64,000 nucleotides of DNA from Paenibacillus rigui (GTDB taxonomy: Bacteria; Bacillota; Bacilli; Paenibacillales; NBRC-103111), in contig NZ_NMQW01000033.1 in assembly GCF_002234615.1 (NCBI RefSeq), forward strand, positions 169,954 through 233,953. Reading direction: 5' to 3'. The notes under the pieces were generated by a model. The model was not told the DNA's origin. It ran no database searches and was given only the letters and a program-made list of their open reading frames with translations. Positions 8,943 through 17,416 of this stretch are shown here, in pieces. Each line of letters opens with the position of its first letter. Position 1 is the stretch's first letter. The position numbers were made by a program, and so were the translations under genes.

Positions 8943-9644
8943 GTGGCGACTCGAGGCGTATCCGTCATTACTTGTACGAACCGCCCACAGTATTTCAATA
9001 AAATATTGAGAAACTACAGGAATCAGACCTGGAAAAAGAAAGAGCTTATTATTGTGTTGAACCGGGATGATATGAAGCTTGGCAAGTACCGGAGGGCGGT
9101 TGAAGGGGAGCATAATATCAGGGTGCTTAGGCAGCCGCAGCATTTGAATCTTGGGGCATGCTTGAATTATGCCATCCGCCGGGCAAAGTATGGCGTCATC
9201 GCCAAATTCGATGACGATGACTATTATGCGCCGCATTATGTTACGAGGGCTTTGAATGTATTGCAACGCTCCAAGGCCGACATTGTAGGCAAAAAAACGT
9301 TTTATTTGTACCTGCAAAGTAAAAACATGCTGCTGCAGATGAATCCGAATCGGGAGCATCGCTTTTATCACCATGTCGCGGGTGCGACCCTGTTCTTTTA
9401 CAAGCGAATCTTGAAGCGGGTCCCATTCGCCACGAAGCTGAAATCCGGTTCGGATTCAAATTTTTTACGGCGATGCAGAGCCAAAGGCTATAAGATCTAC
9501 TCGGGCGATAGGTACAACTATGTCGCCATTCGCAGGCAAAACCGTACGAACCATACTTGGAAGGTCGAGGACAACAAGCTGCTGTCGGGTAACGTCAGGA
9601 TTATTGCCCGAACGAAAATTTATAGGAAGAAAGTCAGGCGTTAG
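8943..9644 (+). CDS. Glycosyltransferase, family 2-like
   Basis: This 233-residue GT-A protein starts with GTG after a GAGGTGAGG site. It opens with VSVITCTNRPQYFNKILRNY and has the nucleotide-binding acidic motif KFDDDDYYAP near residue 90, the DxD-like site that binds metal and sugar nucleotide. The middle contains HHVAGATLFFYKR, common in bacterial teichuronic and spore-coat glycosyltransferases. The C-terminus is basic and there is no membrane segment. With the first glycosyltransferase and the MBL-Rieske gene it frames the CDP-sugar operon, and it probably builds the same glycan. Confidence 0.85.
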   Translation: MATRGVSVITCTNRPQYFNKILRNYRNQTWKKKELIIVLNRDDMKLGKYRRAVEGEHNIRVLRQPQHLNLGACLNYAIRRAKYGVIAKFDDDDYYAPHYVTRALNVLQRSKADIVGKKTFYLYLQSKNMLLQMNPNREHRFYHHVAGATLFFYKRILKRVPFATKLKSGSDSNFLRRCRAKGYKIYSGDRYNYVAIRRQNRTNHTWKVEDNKLLSGNVRIIARTKIYRKKVRR

Positions 9645-9703
9645 CACGAGGAATCTGATTCGCCTGCGGACGGGCAGTCCAATTCAGGAGAAGGGTGGAA
9701 ACG

Positions 9704-11260
9704 ATGGAGATTACGTTTTTGGGTCATGCCGGTTTTTGTGTGGAAACATCCCATGCCATCATTATTATGGATCCATGGCTGTCCCCGACAGGGGCTTTTG
9801 ACGGTGCATGGTTTCAATTTCCCCGCAATCATCATATGGGGGCCTATGTTCAAGAAAAGCTAAAGCATACGCATAAGGAACGCTATTTGTATATAAGCCA
9901 TGAGCATAAGGATCATTTTGATCTCAAATTTCTGGAGAGTCTTGAGAACCGGGATTTCACGATTGTCGTAGCCAAATTCCGCCGGGAAGAGCTTCGCGAG
10001 GTGCTTGGCCACTACAAATGCAAGCAGCTGGTCAGCCTGGAGGACAACGAGGCTTTGGCTTTTGCCGACGGCTACATGAAGCTATACCTGATTGATTCGG
10101 AAATCAACCGGGATTCCGCTATTCTGGTGAAAACGGCGGACCAGGCTTTTCTCAATTTGAACGATTGCAAGCTGATGGAAAGACTGCCGGCGATTGTGGA
10201 GCAGGAAGGGCCCATCGATGTGTACGCAGCCCAGTTCTCCGGCGCCATCTGGCATCCAACCTGCTACGATTACCCCAAAAGCAAATATGAGAAAATTGCC
10301 AAGGCAAAGGTCAGAAGCAAGTTCGAAGCCGTAGCCCGTTCGTTGGAAACGGTTCGTCCTGCGGTGTATTTGCCTTCCGCCGGCCCCGCCTGTTTTCTCG
10401 ATCCGAGCCTTATCCATTTGAATTTCGAGCAAAATAACATTTTCCCGCATACGCCTCAAGTGATCGCATTTCTGAAGAAAAGACTGAAGAAGCTGAAGGT
10501 GGACGTTCCGAACCTCATGCCCGGCGACATTCTGGATGTCGGCTCCCGTCAATTCATACACCGCTCCGGGCAGCCCGTCGATCCATCCAACCTTGAGGCT
10601 TACATTCAAGATTATGCCGCTCTGTATGCAAGCCTTTTCGATGCAAGGGAGAAAAGATATTCCCATGTGCCGCCCGGGGATACACTCGCCAAGCTGGAGC
10701 AGGAATTTCAGCATAAGCTCGATCATCTGACCCTGCATCAGCGGGTCACCGTGCCGCTCTATTTTCAGTTCCGCAACGCTCCGGATCAAATGTTGAGAAT
10801 TGATTTTCCTTCCAAAACCATCGAACGGGCGGCCGCCGTTACGGATACGAACTATTATTCCATGACCGCGAATTCCTGGGAAATCGAACGGATCTTCGAC
10901 GGGACGTTAACCTGGGAAGACTTTATGCTGTCGTTTAGGATGCGGTTCAACCGGGAGCCGGATATTTTCTCGACACTGATTCACGGCTTTCTGACCATGG
11001 AGGCGGAGGATATGAGCTGGTTTTGCGAGAAGCTGCTTGCGCTTGAAACGAATCAGGAGCGCATTGTCGTCGAAGCCGGCGGTACACGGTATGCCATCAA
11101 CCGGTTATGCCCTCATGAGGGGGGCGATCTATCCCAAGGCTGGGTGGCTGGGAAGACGATCATGTGTCCGAGACACCGCTGGATCTTCGATCTCGAGCAA
11201 GGCGGACGATGCAGCACCAGCGACTGCAGCATCAATGCTTTCGCCTTGGATGAGGATTAA
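9704..11260 (+). CDS. MBL-fold protein with C-terminal Rieske [2Fe-2S] domain
   Basis: This protein of about 518 residues combines two redox-metal modules. The N-terminal half is a metallo-beta-lactamase fold starting EITFLGHAGFCVE, with the metal motif HEHKDH (HxHxDH) near residue 67, as in UlaG-like proteins. The C-terminal 70 residues form a Rieske domain with CPHEGGDL and, about 20 residues later, CPRHRW, that is, the CxH and CxxH ligand pairs. The same two modules, in the opposite order, make up vertebrate CMP-Neu5Ac hydroxylase. By analogy it may hydroxylate or oxidise a nucleotide sugar in the neighbouring pathway, but the substrate is unknown. A GTG at 9695 is an alternative start. 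It follows the second glycosyltransferase by 59 bp on the same strand. Confidence 0.85.
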   Translation: MEITFLGHAGFCVETSHAIIIMDPWLSPTGAFDGAWFQFPRNHHMGAYVQEKLKHTHKERYLYISHEHKDHFDLKFLESLENRDFTIVVAKFRREELREVLGHYKCKQLVSLEDNEALAFADGYMKLYLIDSEINRDSAILVKTADQAFLNLNDCKLMERLPAIVEQEGPIDVYAAQFSGAIWHPTCYDYPKSKYEKIAKAKVRSKFEAVARSLETVRPAVYLPSAGPACFLDPSLIHLNFEQNNIFPHTPQVIAFLKKRLKKLKVDVPNLMPGDILDVGSRQFIHRSGQPVDPSNLEAYIQDYAALYASLFDAREKRYSHVPPGDTLAKLEQEFQHKLDHLTLHQRVTVPLYFQFRNAPDQMLRIDFPSKTIERAAAVTDTNYYSMTANSWEIERIFDGTLTWEDFMLSFRMRFNREPDIFSTLIHGFLTMEAEDMSWFCEKLLALETNQERIVVEAGGTRYAINRLCPHEGGDLSQGWVAGKTIMCPRHRWIFDLEQGGRCSTSDCSINAFALDED

Positions 11261-11350
11261 CAGCTGCGGGTAAGGGGCGTCAGAATGCAAATCAAGGACG
11301 CCGCCAGGCGTCCCTTCAAATCTTTCATGCGTGGTTTTCACAGCTCACCA

Positions 11351-12694
11351 TTAGTCCAACACAGCATTTCCTTGACGAAGCAGCTGCTGCAGCCGGGCAA
11401 CATCGATCTTTGCAGCTGACGTTCCGGCAGCGCTGGCCATCGCTGCGGCTGTGCCGGCCGCTTGTCCTGTGGCCATGCAGCTTGGAGTCAACCGGGTTGT
11501 TGCCAAAGCTTCGTGCGTGGTGGACAAGCAGCGTCCGGCCGCCAGCAGATTGTGCACCTGCTGCGGGACAAGGCAGCGATAAGGGATGTCGTAAGCTCCA
11601 TCCCCCCGGACCAGTGCTTCGGTCACGCCTTTCCCGGACGGATCGTGGATATCGATCGGATAGCCGCTTCGCGCGATAACATCTTCGAATCGTCTCCCTG
11701 TAACTACGTCGTCGATGCTAAGCTGATACAACCCGTCAATCCGCCGGGTTTCTCGTATACCGATCTGAGTGCCTACAGACGAAATGGAGGCTTGGGCAAA
11801 TCCGGGAACAGAGGTTTGCAGAAACTCGGCCATCAGCATCACCTGCCGAAGTCCTTCCTCCTCTGCCTGAGTCAGGTCCTCGACATTGGTACCGTCTAAT
11901 CCTTGCACCCGGGTGCAATTGACTAGAACCTCGTCATGAGCCGGTCCGGTGAACAGTAAAACCTGATCCCGGTTAATCGGTACTTGAGCTGCTTGCCATT
12001 GGGAATAAAAGCCCTGAATCCCTGTAAGCGGTAAAGCGTTAAGCTCGCTAAACGGCGTTTTGTGATAAAAGTTAGTTGGATTCTCTATCATATTTTGGCG
12101 GATGGCTTCAATATCCACTCCGCGCATACGGAATTTCATGGTCATCGGCTGGGTCCGTTTATCCCCCTCACGTCCCATTAGTGTAGGGACCCCGGACAAA
12201 TAGGCGACATCAGCATCGCCCGAAGTGTCGACGAACATGCGGCCAAACACTTGGATCGGCCCCGATTTTCCCGAGAGCTGCACAGAACGGATATACTGAT
12301 TCTCCACCTGTACGCCATCTACAAAGCTGTGTAGGAGCAGTTTAACACCTGCTTCCTTCAGCATATCAATGGCCAGAAGCTTATACATTTCCGGATGATA
12401 GGGCGTCACGGTATGGACAAAGCCTATGGTATCACGCAAATGCCCGGGCGAGCCTCCGCGCTGGATCAATCGCTCAACGATCTCCTGAGCAATTCCTTTA
12501 ATAACTTGTTGTCCCTGTTCGGTATGAAATGTCATCCATGGGTAGACGGACGCTGCGGTCGACATTCCGCCTAAAAAACCGTACCGTTCGATCAGTATCG
12601 TGCTGGCTCCTTGTCTTCCAGCGGCAATAGCAGCGTTGATCCCGGCAGGGCCTCCTCCGATAACCACAACATCCGCCTGTAGCTTGCGAGTCAT
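11351..12694 (-). CDS. FAD-dependent oxidoreductase
   Basis: The protein has about 447 residues. Its N-terminal dinucleotide-binding motif VVVIGGGPAGINAAIAAGRQ is followed by ERYGFLGGMST, the signature of the FAD_oxidored family (PF12831). A conserved FVDTSGDADVAYLSG lies near residue 180, and the C-terminus repeats a flavin-binding segment (LLAAGRCLSTTHEAL). The ATG at 12694 has AGGAG at better spacing than the one at 12700. It is the last gene of the ABC transport locus, 11 nt after a permease gene, so it probably oxidises the imported substrate or a derivative. The substrate is not known. Confidence 0.85.
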   Translation of the reverse strand: MTRKLQADVVVIGGGPAGINAAIAAGRQGASTILIERYGFLGGMSTAASVYPWMTFHTEQGQQVIKGIAQEIVERLIQRGGSPGHLRDTIGFVHTVTPYHPEMYKLLAIDMLKEAGVKLLLHSFVDGVQVENQYIRSVQLSGKSGPIQVFGRMFVDTSGDADVAYLSGVPTLMGREGDKRTQPMTMKFRMRGVDIEAIRQNMIENPTNFYHKTPFSELNALPLTGIQGFYSQWQAAQVPINRDQVLLFTGPAHDEVLVNCTRVQGLDGTNVEDLTQAEEEGLRQVMLMAEFLQTSVPGFAQASISSVGTQIGIRETRRIDGLYQLSIDDVVTGRRFEDVIARSGYPIDIHDPSGKGVTEALVRGDGAYDIPYRCLVPQQVHNLLAAGRCLSTTHEALATTRLTPSCMATGQAAGTAAAMASAAGTSAAKIDVARLQQLLRQGNAVLD

Positions 12695-12705
12695 TATCAT
12701 CTCTC

Positions 12706-13560
12706 CTATTCTTTTAACCCTGTCATCGCTGCACCCTCAATAAATTGCTTCTGTGCAAAAAAGAAGACTATAAGCAGCGGCAGTGTCGCCATGGCTGAAG
12801 CGCTCATCAAATGATGCCAGGCTGTACCTGCTTCATCGGTAAAAAGTGATAAAGCGAGCGGCAACGTCATAAGTTTGCGGTCGTTAATAAAAATAAGCGG
12901 CTCAAAAAAATCATTCCAGCTTGTTAAAAATGTGAAAATAGTCAGCGTAGCTATCGCGGGTTTGGCCAATGGCAGCATAATGTTCCAATAGATACGAAAC
13001 CTTGAACAGCCATCGATCATAGCCGCTTCTTCCAGATCCTTCGGTATTCCGAAAAAAAATTGGCGCATGACGAAGACGCCGAAGATGCCACCCGCCCCGA
13101 ATATCGGCAGTATGATGAGAGGGATGTGCGTATTGAGGAAGCCAATATCACGCATGAACAGAAACATGGGGATGGCCGTCACTTCAGTAGGAACCATCAT
13201 GGTGCTTAGCAGTACAAGAAATATAAGGTTTCTTCCTGCGAAGGGGATGCGGCCGATCGCGTAACCGGCTAGCGAAGCAAAGAAAATCGTACCGGCAACA
13301 ACGACAATTGCAATGTATAGGCTGTTAAAATAGAACAAATGAAATGGAATGATTCGAAGCACCTCGGAGTAATTTTCCCAACGAACGGGTGATGGGATCA
13401 ATTCCGGCGGGAAGATAAAAATTTTGGCCGGTTCCTTTAAAGAGGTTGAGATCATCCAGATAAAAGGGATAAGCATAAGAATGGAGAACAGAGTCAGAAC
13501 AGCATAGTGCAGAGTAACGCTTAATCGACTAAGGGCAGCTGTCAAGGGTTTAGTTTTCAT
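12706..13560 (-). CDS. Sugar ABC transporter permease (MalG type)
   Basis: This 284-residue inner-membrane permease has six predicted membrane helices. It has the cytoplasmic EAA loop DLEEAAMIDGCSRFRIYWNI with LPLAKPA, which contacts the ATPase. The start ATSTLRPF-like segment LIPFIWMISTSLKEP is typical of the MalG/UgpE branch. Its start overlaps the end of the upstream permease gene by 11 bp, showing translational coupling. It pairs with that permease to form the translocation channel. Confidence 0.92.
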   Translation of the reverse strand: MKTKPLTAALSRLSVTLHYAVLTLFSILMLIPFIWMISTSLKEPAKIFIFPPELIPSPVRWENYSEVLRIIPFHLFYFNSLYIAIVVVAGTIFFASLAGYAIGRIPFAGRNLIFLVLLSTMMVPTEVTAIPMFLFMRDIGFLNTHIPLIILPIFGAGGIFGVFVMRQFFFGIPKDLEEAAMIDGCSRFRIYWNIMLPLAKPAIATLTIFTFLTSWNDFFEPLIFINDRKLMTLPLALSLFTDEAGTAWHHLMSASAMATLPLLIVFFFAQKQFIEGAAMTGLKE

Positions 13561-14467
13561 GAAAAATCCACCTTTTCCTAAGCGTCCACTGAATCAATGT
13601 GAAGGCCATGATCAGAAAGAAAAGAATATAAGCCAAAGCTGAAGCATAGCCGAATTCAAATAGCTTAAATGCTTTTTCCCAAATATAGTACACCATCACC
13701 TTGGTGCTGCTCCCGGGACCGCCTTGAGTCATGACGTAAATTTGACCGAACACCTTCATAGAGCCAATGACCGTCATGATGATCGTCAGAAACAAGGTTG
13801 GTGAAATGAGTGGAATCGTAACCCGTATAAATTGAGTGAATCGTCCCGCACCGTCTATCTTCGCAGCTTCATACAAATGAGCAGGGACCTGCTGCAAAGC
13901 TGCTATAAAGAGTACCATGTTTAAGCCTACATTCTTCAGAACGCTCGTAAGGATGACTGCAGGCATAGCCAAATGAGGATTATACAGCCATGCCGGTCCC
14001 TGGATGCCTACGAGCTGCAAAATCTGGTTAATGAAGCCGGAATCTGTGGCGAACATGTATTTCCAGACGATAGACCAGACGATTAGCGAGGTCATGACAG
14101 GAACAAATAAGGCAGTGCGGAACCAGCTGATGCCTTTCATGCTTTTACTCAGCAGCACTGCTAATAAGAGAGCTATCGTAATATTTAATGGTACGAGCCC
14201 CGCTGCAAAATAAAAGGTGTTGCCAAGCACACGCCAAAATTCTCGATCGGAAACAATGTGAGCATAATTATCGAATCCGATGAATTTTGATTTGCCGAGC
14301 AAGGGCCAATCCGTTAAGCTCATATAAAACGCCTGGAGCAGAGGGACCATCAGTAGGGCAGTAAAGCCTATTACCATAGGCGAGACAAAAATCCATCCAG
14401 TAATGTTCGCTTCGCGTGTTAGCGGATTTGTTGTTTTTTTTCTTTTTGCCGAAGGTGATCCTTCCAT
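13550..14467 (-). CDS. Sugar ABC transporter permease (MalF/UgpA type)
   Basis: The chosen ATG at 14467 follows a GTGAAGGG site and begins 13 nt after the upstream gene; the longer frame from 14509 would overlap that gene. The product of about 305 residues has six membrane helices and the EAA loop LYEAAKIDGAGRFTQFIRVT followed by IPLISPT. GQIYVMTQGGPGSST near the C-terminus is characteristic of MalF/UgpA permeases. It is the partner of the MalG-type permease encoded next. Confidence 0.92.
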   Translation of the reverse strand: MEGSPSAKRKKTTNPLTREANITGWIFVSPMVIGFTALLMVPLLQAFYMSLTDWPLLGKSKFIGFDNYAHIVSDREFWRVLGNTFYFAAGLVPLNITIALLLAVLLSKSMKGISWFRTALFVPVMTSLIVWSIVWKYMFATDSGFINQILQLVGIQGPAWLYNPHLAMPAVILTSVLKNVGLNMVLFIAALQQVPAHLYEAAKIDGAGRFTQFIRVTIPLISPTLFLTIIMTVIGSMKVFGQIYVMTQGGPGSSTKVMVYYIWEKAFKLFEFGYASALAYILFFLIMAFTLIQWTLRKRWIFHEN

Positions 14468-14480
14468 ATTCCCTTCACCC

Positions 14481-15164
14481 CTAACTGTCGATCGCATTGC
14501 GAAAGTCATGTACCGCTCGTTTTATTTCATCTGCGCTTTTTCCGGTAACCACAGCCCCAAGCAACAAGGCTTTAATACCGCTATCCTTAAGAGCAGGAAC
14601 ATCGGCTGCAGCCAATTTGCGCTGGGAGGGAACGATTACAGGCAAATGGGCATTGTGGGCCAACCAACGATACCGCAGCAGGTCAGCAAAGTTGAGTGGA
14701 GTTCCGTATTCCGATGAGGGAATGATAGAAGCCTCCAGGGCTTCGATAGGAAAAGCTTTCGCGGCTTCCAGCAGCCTGGTGTCAAATTGACTATCAATAG
14801 CGAAGGTAGAGGCCAATTTTGCTTGCAATAGAAAGGCAGGCATATGCCATGCGTAAATCGAGTAGAAGTCTATGTCCAATTCGCTCAGCTGTTCGATTTC
14901 GTGCGGGTTAACAGACTCCAGCGCCCCTCCTGGAACAATACCTAGCGGACCATTGAAAAGAGAACGTATTTCCCGGAACGTGTCCGTATATTCGGATAAG
15001 GGGCCGAAGCTGTTACCGCTGGCACGATGATCTACATTTATGTGTACCTTCAGTCCCTCCGCACCTTCCTGAAGGGCGGCTTTGGCCAGATTCAGGTCGT
15101 TCGAAGGCAGACTGACGAATAGTTGAAGCTTGGGTTCATGCAAGGCTTGACGTAACCGGTTCAT
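14481..15164 (-). CDS. TIM-barrel protein of unknown function
   Basis: This 227-residue protein looks like a ribulose-phosphate-binding-type (beta/alpha)8 barrel. Alternating strands can be seen at KLQLFVSLPS, GLKVHINVDH, GPLGIVPGG, IDFYSIYAWHM and LPVIVPSQ, and the last strands read GIKALLLGAVVTG, resembling a phosphate-binding loop. The nearest functional idea is an epimerase or aldolase of the NanE/HisA-like superfamily, but I cannot name a reaction. It lies between the binding protein and the permeases, so it should act on the imported sugar or its phosphate. Confidence 0.6.
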   Translation of the reverse strand: MNRLRQALHEPKLQLFVSLPSNDLNLAKAALQEGAEGLKVHINVDHRASGNSFGPLSEYTDTFREIRSLFNGPLGIVPGGALESVNPHEIEQLSELDIDFYSIYAWHMPAFLLQAKLASTFAIDSQFDTRLLEAAKAFPIEALEASIIPSSEYGTPLNFADLLRYRWLAHNAHLPVIVPSQRKLAAADVPALKDSGIKALLLGAVVTGKSADEIKRAVHDFRNAIDS

Positions 15165-15183
15165 GTGAGCTCCTTTCTGAGTA

Positions 15184-15217
15184 AAGAAACGGCTCGTTGT
15201 GAAACGAACCGTTTCTT
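15184..15217 (-). terminator. Intercistronic hairpin after the binding-protein gene
   Basis: Near-perfect arms AAGAAACGG and CCGTTTCTT, with TCGTT/AACGA inside, form a hairpin between the binding-protein gene and the rest of the operon. It may act as a partial terminator or RNA-stability element, giving more binding protein than permease. Confidence 0.55.
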
Positions 15218-15227
15218 GACATCACCG

Positions 15228-16526
15228 TTATTTTTTTAGAAGCGGTGTGATTTTTTCATCCATCGTTTTTATAATTTGTTCAGGCTGTGCCGTTTGGCCG
15301 AACAGCTGATCAAATCCGGCTAAAATCTCGTTATCGATCTTCTGCCATTGAACGTGTCCCGGCTGTACGATGGCTTTGGCCATCTCATCGATAACGGCTT
15401 GCTTAATGATTGCAGGCTCCGGACCATCGGGCTGTTTAAGAAAAGAATCCGAATTCAGCACGGATTTGCGCGGAGGCACGAAGAAGGTGGAAGAGCTTTG
15501 AATACCTTCCTGGCTGGCAAAAAACTTCAGCAGCTCCTTAACTTCCTTCTGATTTTTACTTTCTTTAAAAACAACGTAGCCCGCTTGTCCCATCATCGGA
15601 ACCGATCCTTTGGATCCGGAAGGCATCGGAGCGATGCTCCATTTAAAATCCTTGATGGTACGGGCTTTGGACACGTAGCTGTATCCATCGAAGAACATGC
15701 CTATTTTTCCAGATTCGAAATTGATTTGTTCTCCTGCCTTAGGATGCGATTGATCGACGAACATCATATTTTGAAGCATTTTCAAAGTATCGACACCGTA
15801 CTTATCGTTCCATGTAAACTTGGTCATCTCTTTATCGAACGGCCCGCTGCCATTCGACCATGCATAGGATGACAGGATAATCCACGTTTTCCAATCGCGG
15901 AAGAAATTGGCGCCGTATACTTTGTTGGCTCCAGTACCGCTTGTGATAGCTTTAGCTGATTTGGTAAATTCCTCCCAGGTCCACTTGCCTTGCTTAGCCA
16001 GCTCGTTTGGAGAGGGAAGTCCGGCTTTGTCGAACAAATCCTGATTGTAGAACATGACGCTCGGAGGCGTTGAGAAAGGTAAACCGTACAATTTGTCGTC
16101 TTTGGTAAACAAGCTCAACGTGGAAGGAATGAAATCATCCATATGGAATGAAGCATCTGTTTTGACATCAGACACATCGGCCAAAATATCGTTAGCCATA
16201 AACTGAGGCACCATACGCTCGGATACCCAAGCAAGATCTGGCAGCTCACGTCCTGCGGCTAGCACGGATACCTTCTGCTGATAGTCGGCGAATGGAATCG
16301 ACTCCATAGTTACAGTCACATTCGGATGCGTCTTTTTGTAAGTCTCAAGCAGCTTGTTGTACATATCAAGATGTGCTTGATTCCCCCAAGTCAAAAATTT
16401 CAATGTCACCGGTTTATTGCCTGCACCGGCTTGAGCAGCATCTTGCTTTGCAGGTTCCTTCGTGGAACATCCTGCGGACAGAGCGAGCATAGGTATGACT
16501 AAAAGACTGCTTACCCATTTCTTCAT
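15228..16526 (-). CDS. Sugar ABC transporter binding lipoprotein
   Basis: The start is the ATG at 16526 behind a GGGGGG site. The product has about 432 residues and a lipoprotein signal with a lipobox LSAGC (Cys20), so it is anchored outside the membrane. The mature part matches family 1 extracellular solute-binding proteins (KFLTWGNQAHLDMYNKLLETY, LPDLAWVSERMVPQFM, YGLPFSTPPSVMFYNQDLFD). It should capture a sugar or oligosaccharide and deliver it to the two permeases downstream. A TATAAT-like -10 (16568-16573, minus strand) without a clear -35 suggests activation by the adjacent response regulator. Confidence 0.92.
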   Translation of the reverse strand: MKKWVSSLLVIPMLALSAGCSTKEPAKQDAAQAGAGNKPVTLKFLTWGNQAHLDMYNKLLETYKKTHPNVTVTMESIPFADYQQKVSVLAAGRELPDLAWVSERMVPQFMANDILADVSDVKTDASFHMDDFIPSTLSLFTKDDKLYGLPFSTPPSVMFYNQDLFDKAGLPSPNELAKQGKWTWEEFTKSAKAITSGTGANKVYGANFFRDWKTWIILSSYAWSNGSGPFDKEMTKFTWNDKYGVDTLKMLQNMMFVDQSHPKAGEQINFESGKIGMFFDGYSYVSKARTIKDFKWSIAPMPSGSKGSVPMMGQAGYVVFKESKNQKEVKELLKFFASQEGIQSSSTFFVPPRKSVLNSDSFLKQPDGPEPAIIKQAVIDEMAKAIVQPGHVQWQKIDNEILAGFDQLFGQTAQPEQIIKTMDEKITPLLKK

Positions 16527-16636
16527 GCAATTCCCCCCTCGATTCATAAATACTGTCTACAGCTTTCATTATATAGGCGGCGGTGGTACCAAAAAATCAC
16601 GCAGCGTTTAGGTTTGGTTCGTTATTTATAGATGTT

Positions 16637-17416
16637 TTATGTACCATGATCCTCCCGGTAAGAGCCTGGTGACATGCCGACCTGCTGCTTGAATACAAGC
16701 ATGAAATGCTTTGGGCTTTGATAACCGGATAGCCGGGCCACGTCGTATATTTTCAAATCGGTCTGCACAAGAAGATGCTTAGCCCTTTCAATCCGGATTT
16801 GCATAATATAATCGGATAAATTCATCGCTGTTTCCGATTTGAATAACTGGCTGAGATAGGCCGGGTTTAAATGGATGTAGTCGGACAAGGTCTGAAGACG
16901 CAAATCGCCTTCGGGATGAGCTTGAATGTACTCTTTGATTTTGCGGATGAGCCGTTTTCCTTCGCCGTTTTTTATCATGGGATCCTTCGTGCTTGTTTCC
17001 GTATGCGCTTCTGCTCTTTTCGTTGGTCCTTCATGTCCCTTGCGCTCAAGCGCTTGATGGATGCGTTCCAGGGCGGATACCAATGCCATACGATTAATCG
17101 GTTTTAGCAAATAATCCGATACTCCGAAGCGCAGCGCCCTTTGGGCGTACTCAAAGTCGCTGTACCCGCTTATAATTAAAAGCGGCATATCAGCGTAACG
17201 CTCTCTGATTTTGGCGATCAGCGATAATCCGTCCATCTCGCGCATCCGTATGTCTGTAATAACCACATCAGGCATTTCCGCTTGCAAATAGGCTAACGCT
17301 TCTTTACCATGAGCGGCTTCTTTAACAATTTCAAATTCCCCCGACACTTTGGTAATTAAATGTCTGATGCCTGTCCGGATAATTTCTTCATCCTCAACCA
17401 GTAATATTTTGAACAT
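16637..17416 (-). CDS. Response regulator, AraC type (YesN-like)
   Basis: The protein has about 259 residues. It has an N-terminal receiver domain with acidic pair ED (residues 8-9), phosphoacceptor Asp55 in ITDIRM and the conserved lysine in LLKPINR. A C-terminal AraC-type pair of helix-turn-helix motifs follows (LQTLSDYIHLNPAYLSQLFKSE and IYDVARLSGYQSPKHFMLVFK). The ATG at 17416 is better spaced from AAGGA than the one at 17422. Its start overlaps the kinase gene by 23 bp. It probably activates the binding-protein gene. Confidence 0.93.
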   Translation of the reverse strand: MFKILLVEDEEIIRTGIRHLITKVSGEFEIVKEAAHGKEALAYLQAEMPDVVITDIRMREMDGLSLIAKIRERYADMPLLIISGYSDFEYAQRALRFGVSDYLLKPINRMALVSALERIHQALERKGHEGPTKRAEAHTETSTKDPMIKNGEGKRLIRKIKEYIQAHPEGDLRLQTLSDYIHLNPAYLSQLFKSETAMNLSDYIMQIRIERAKHLLVQTDLKIYDVARLSGYQSPKHFMLVFKQQVGMSPGSYREDHGT

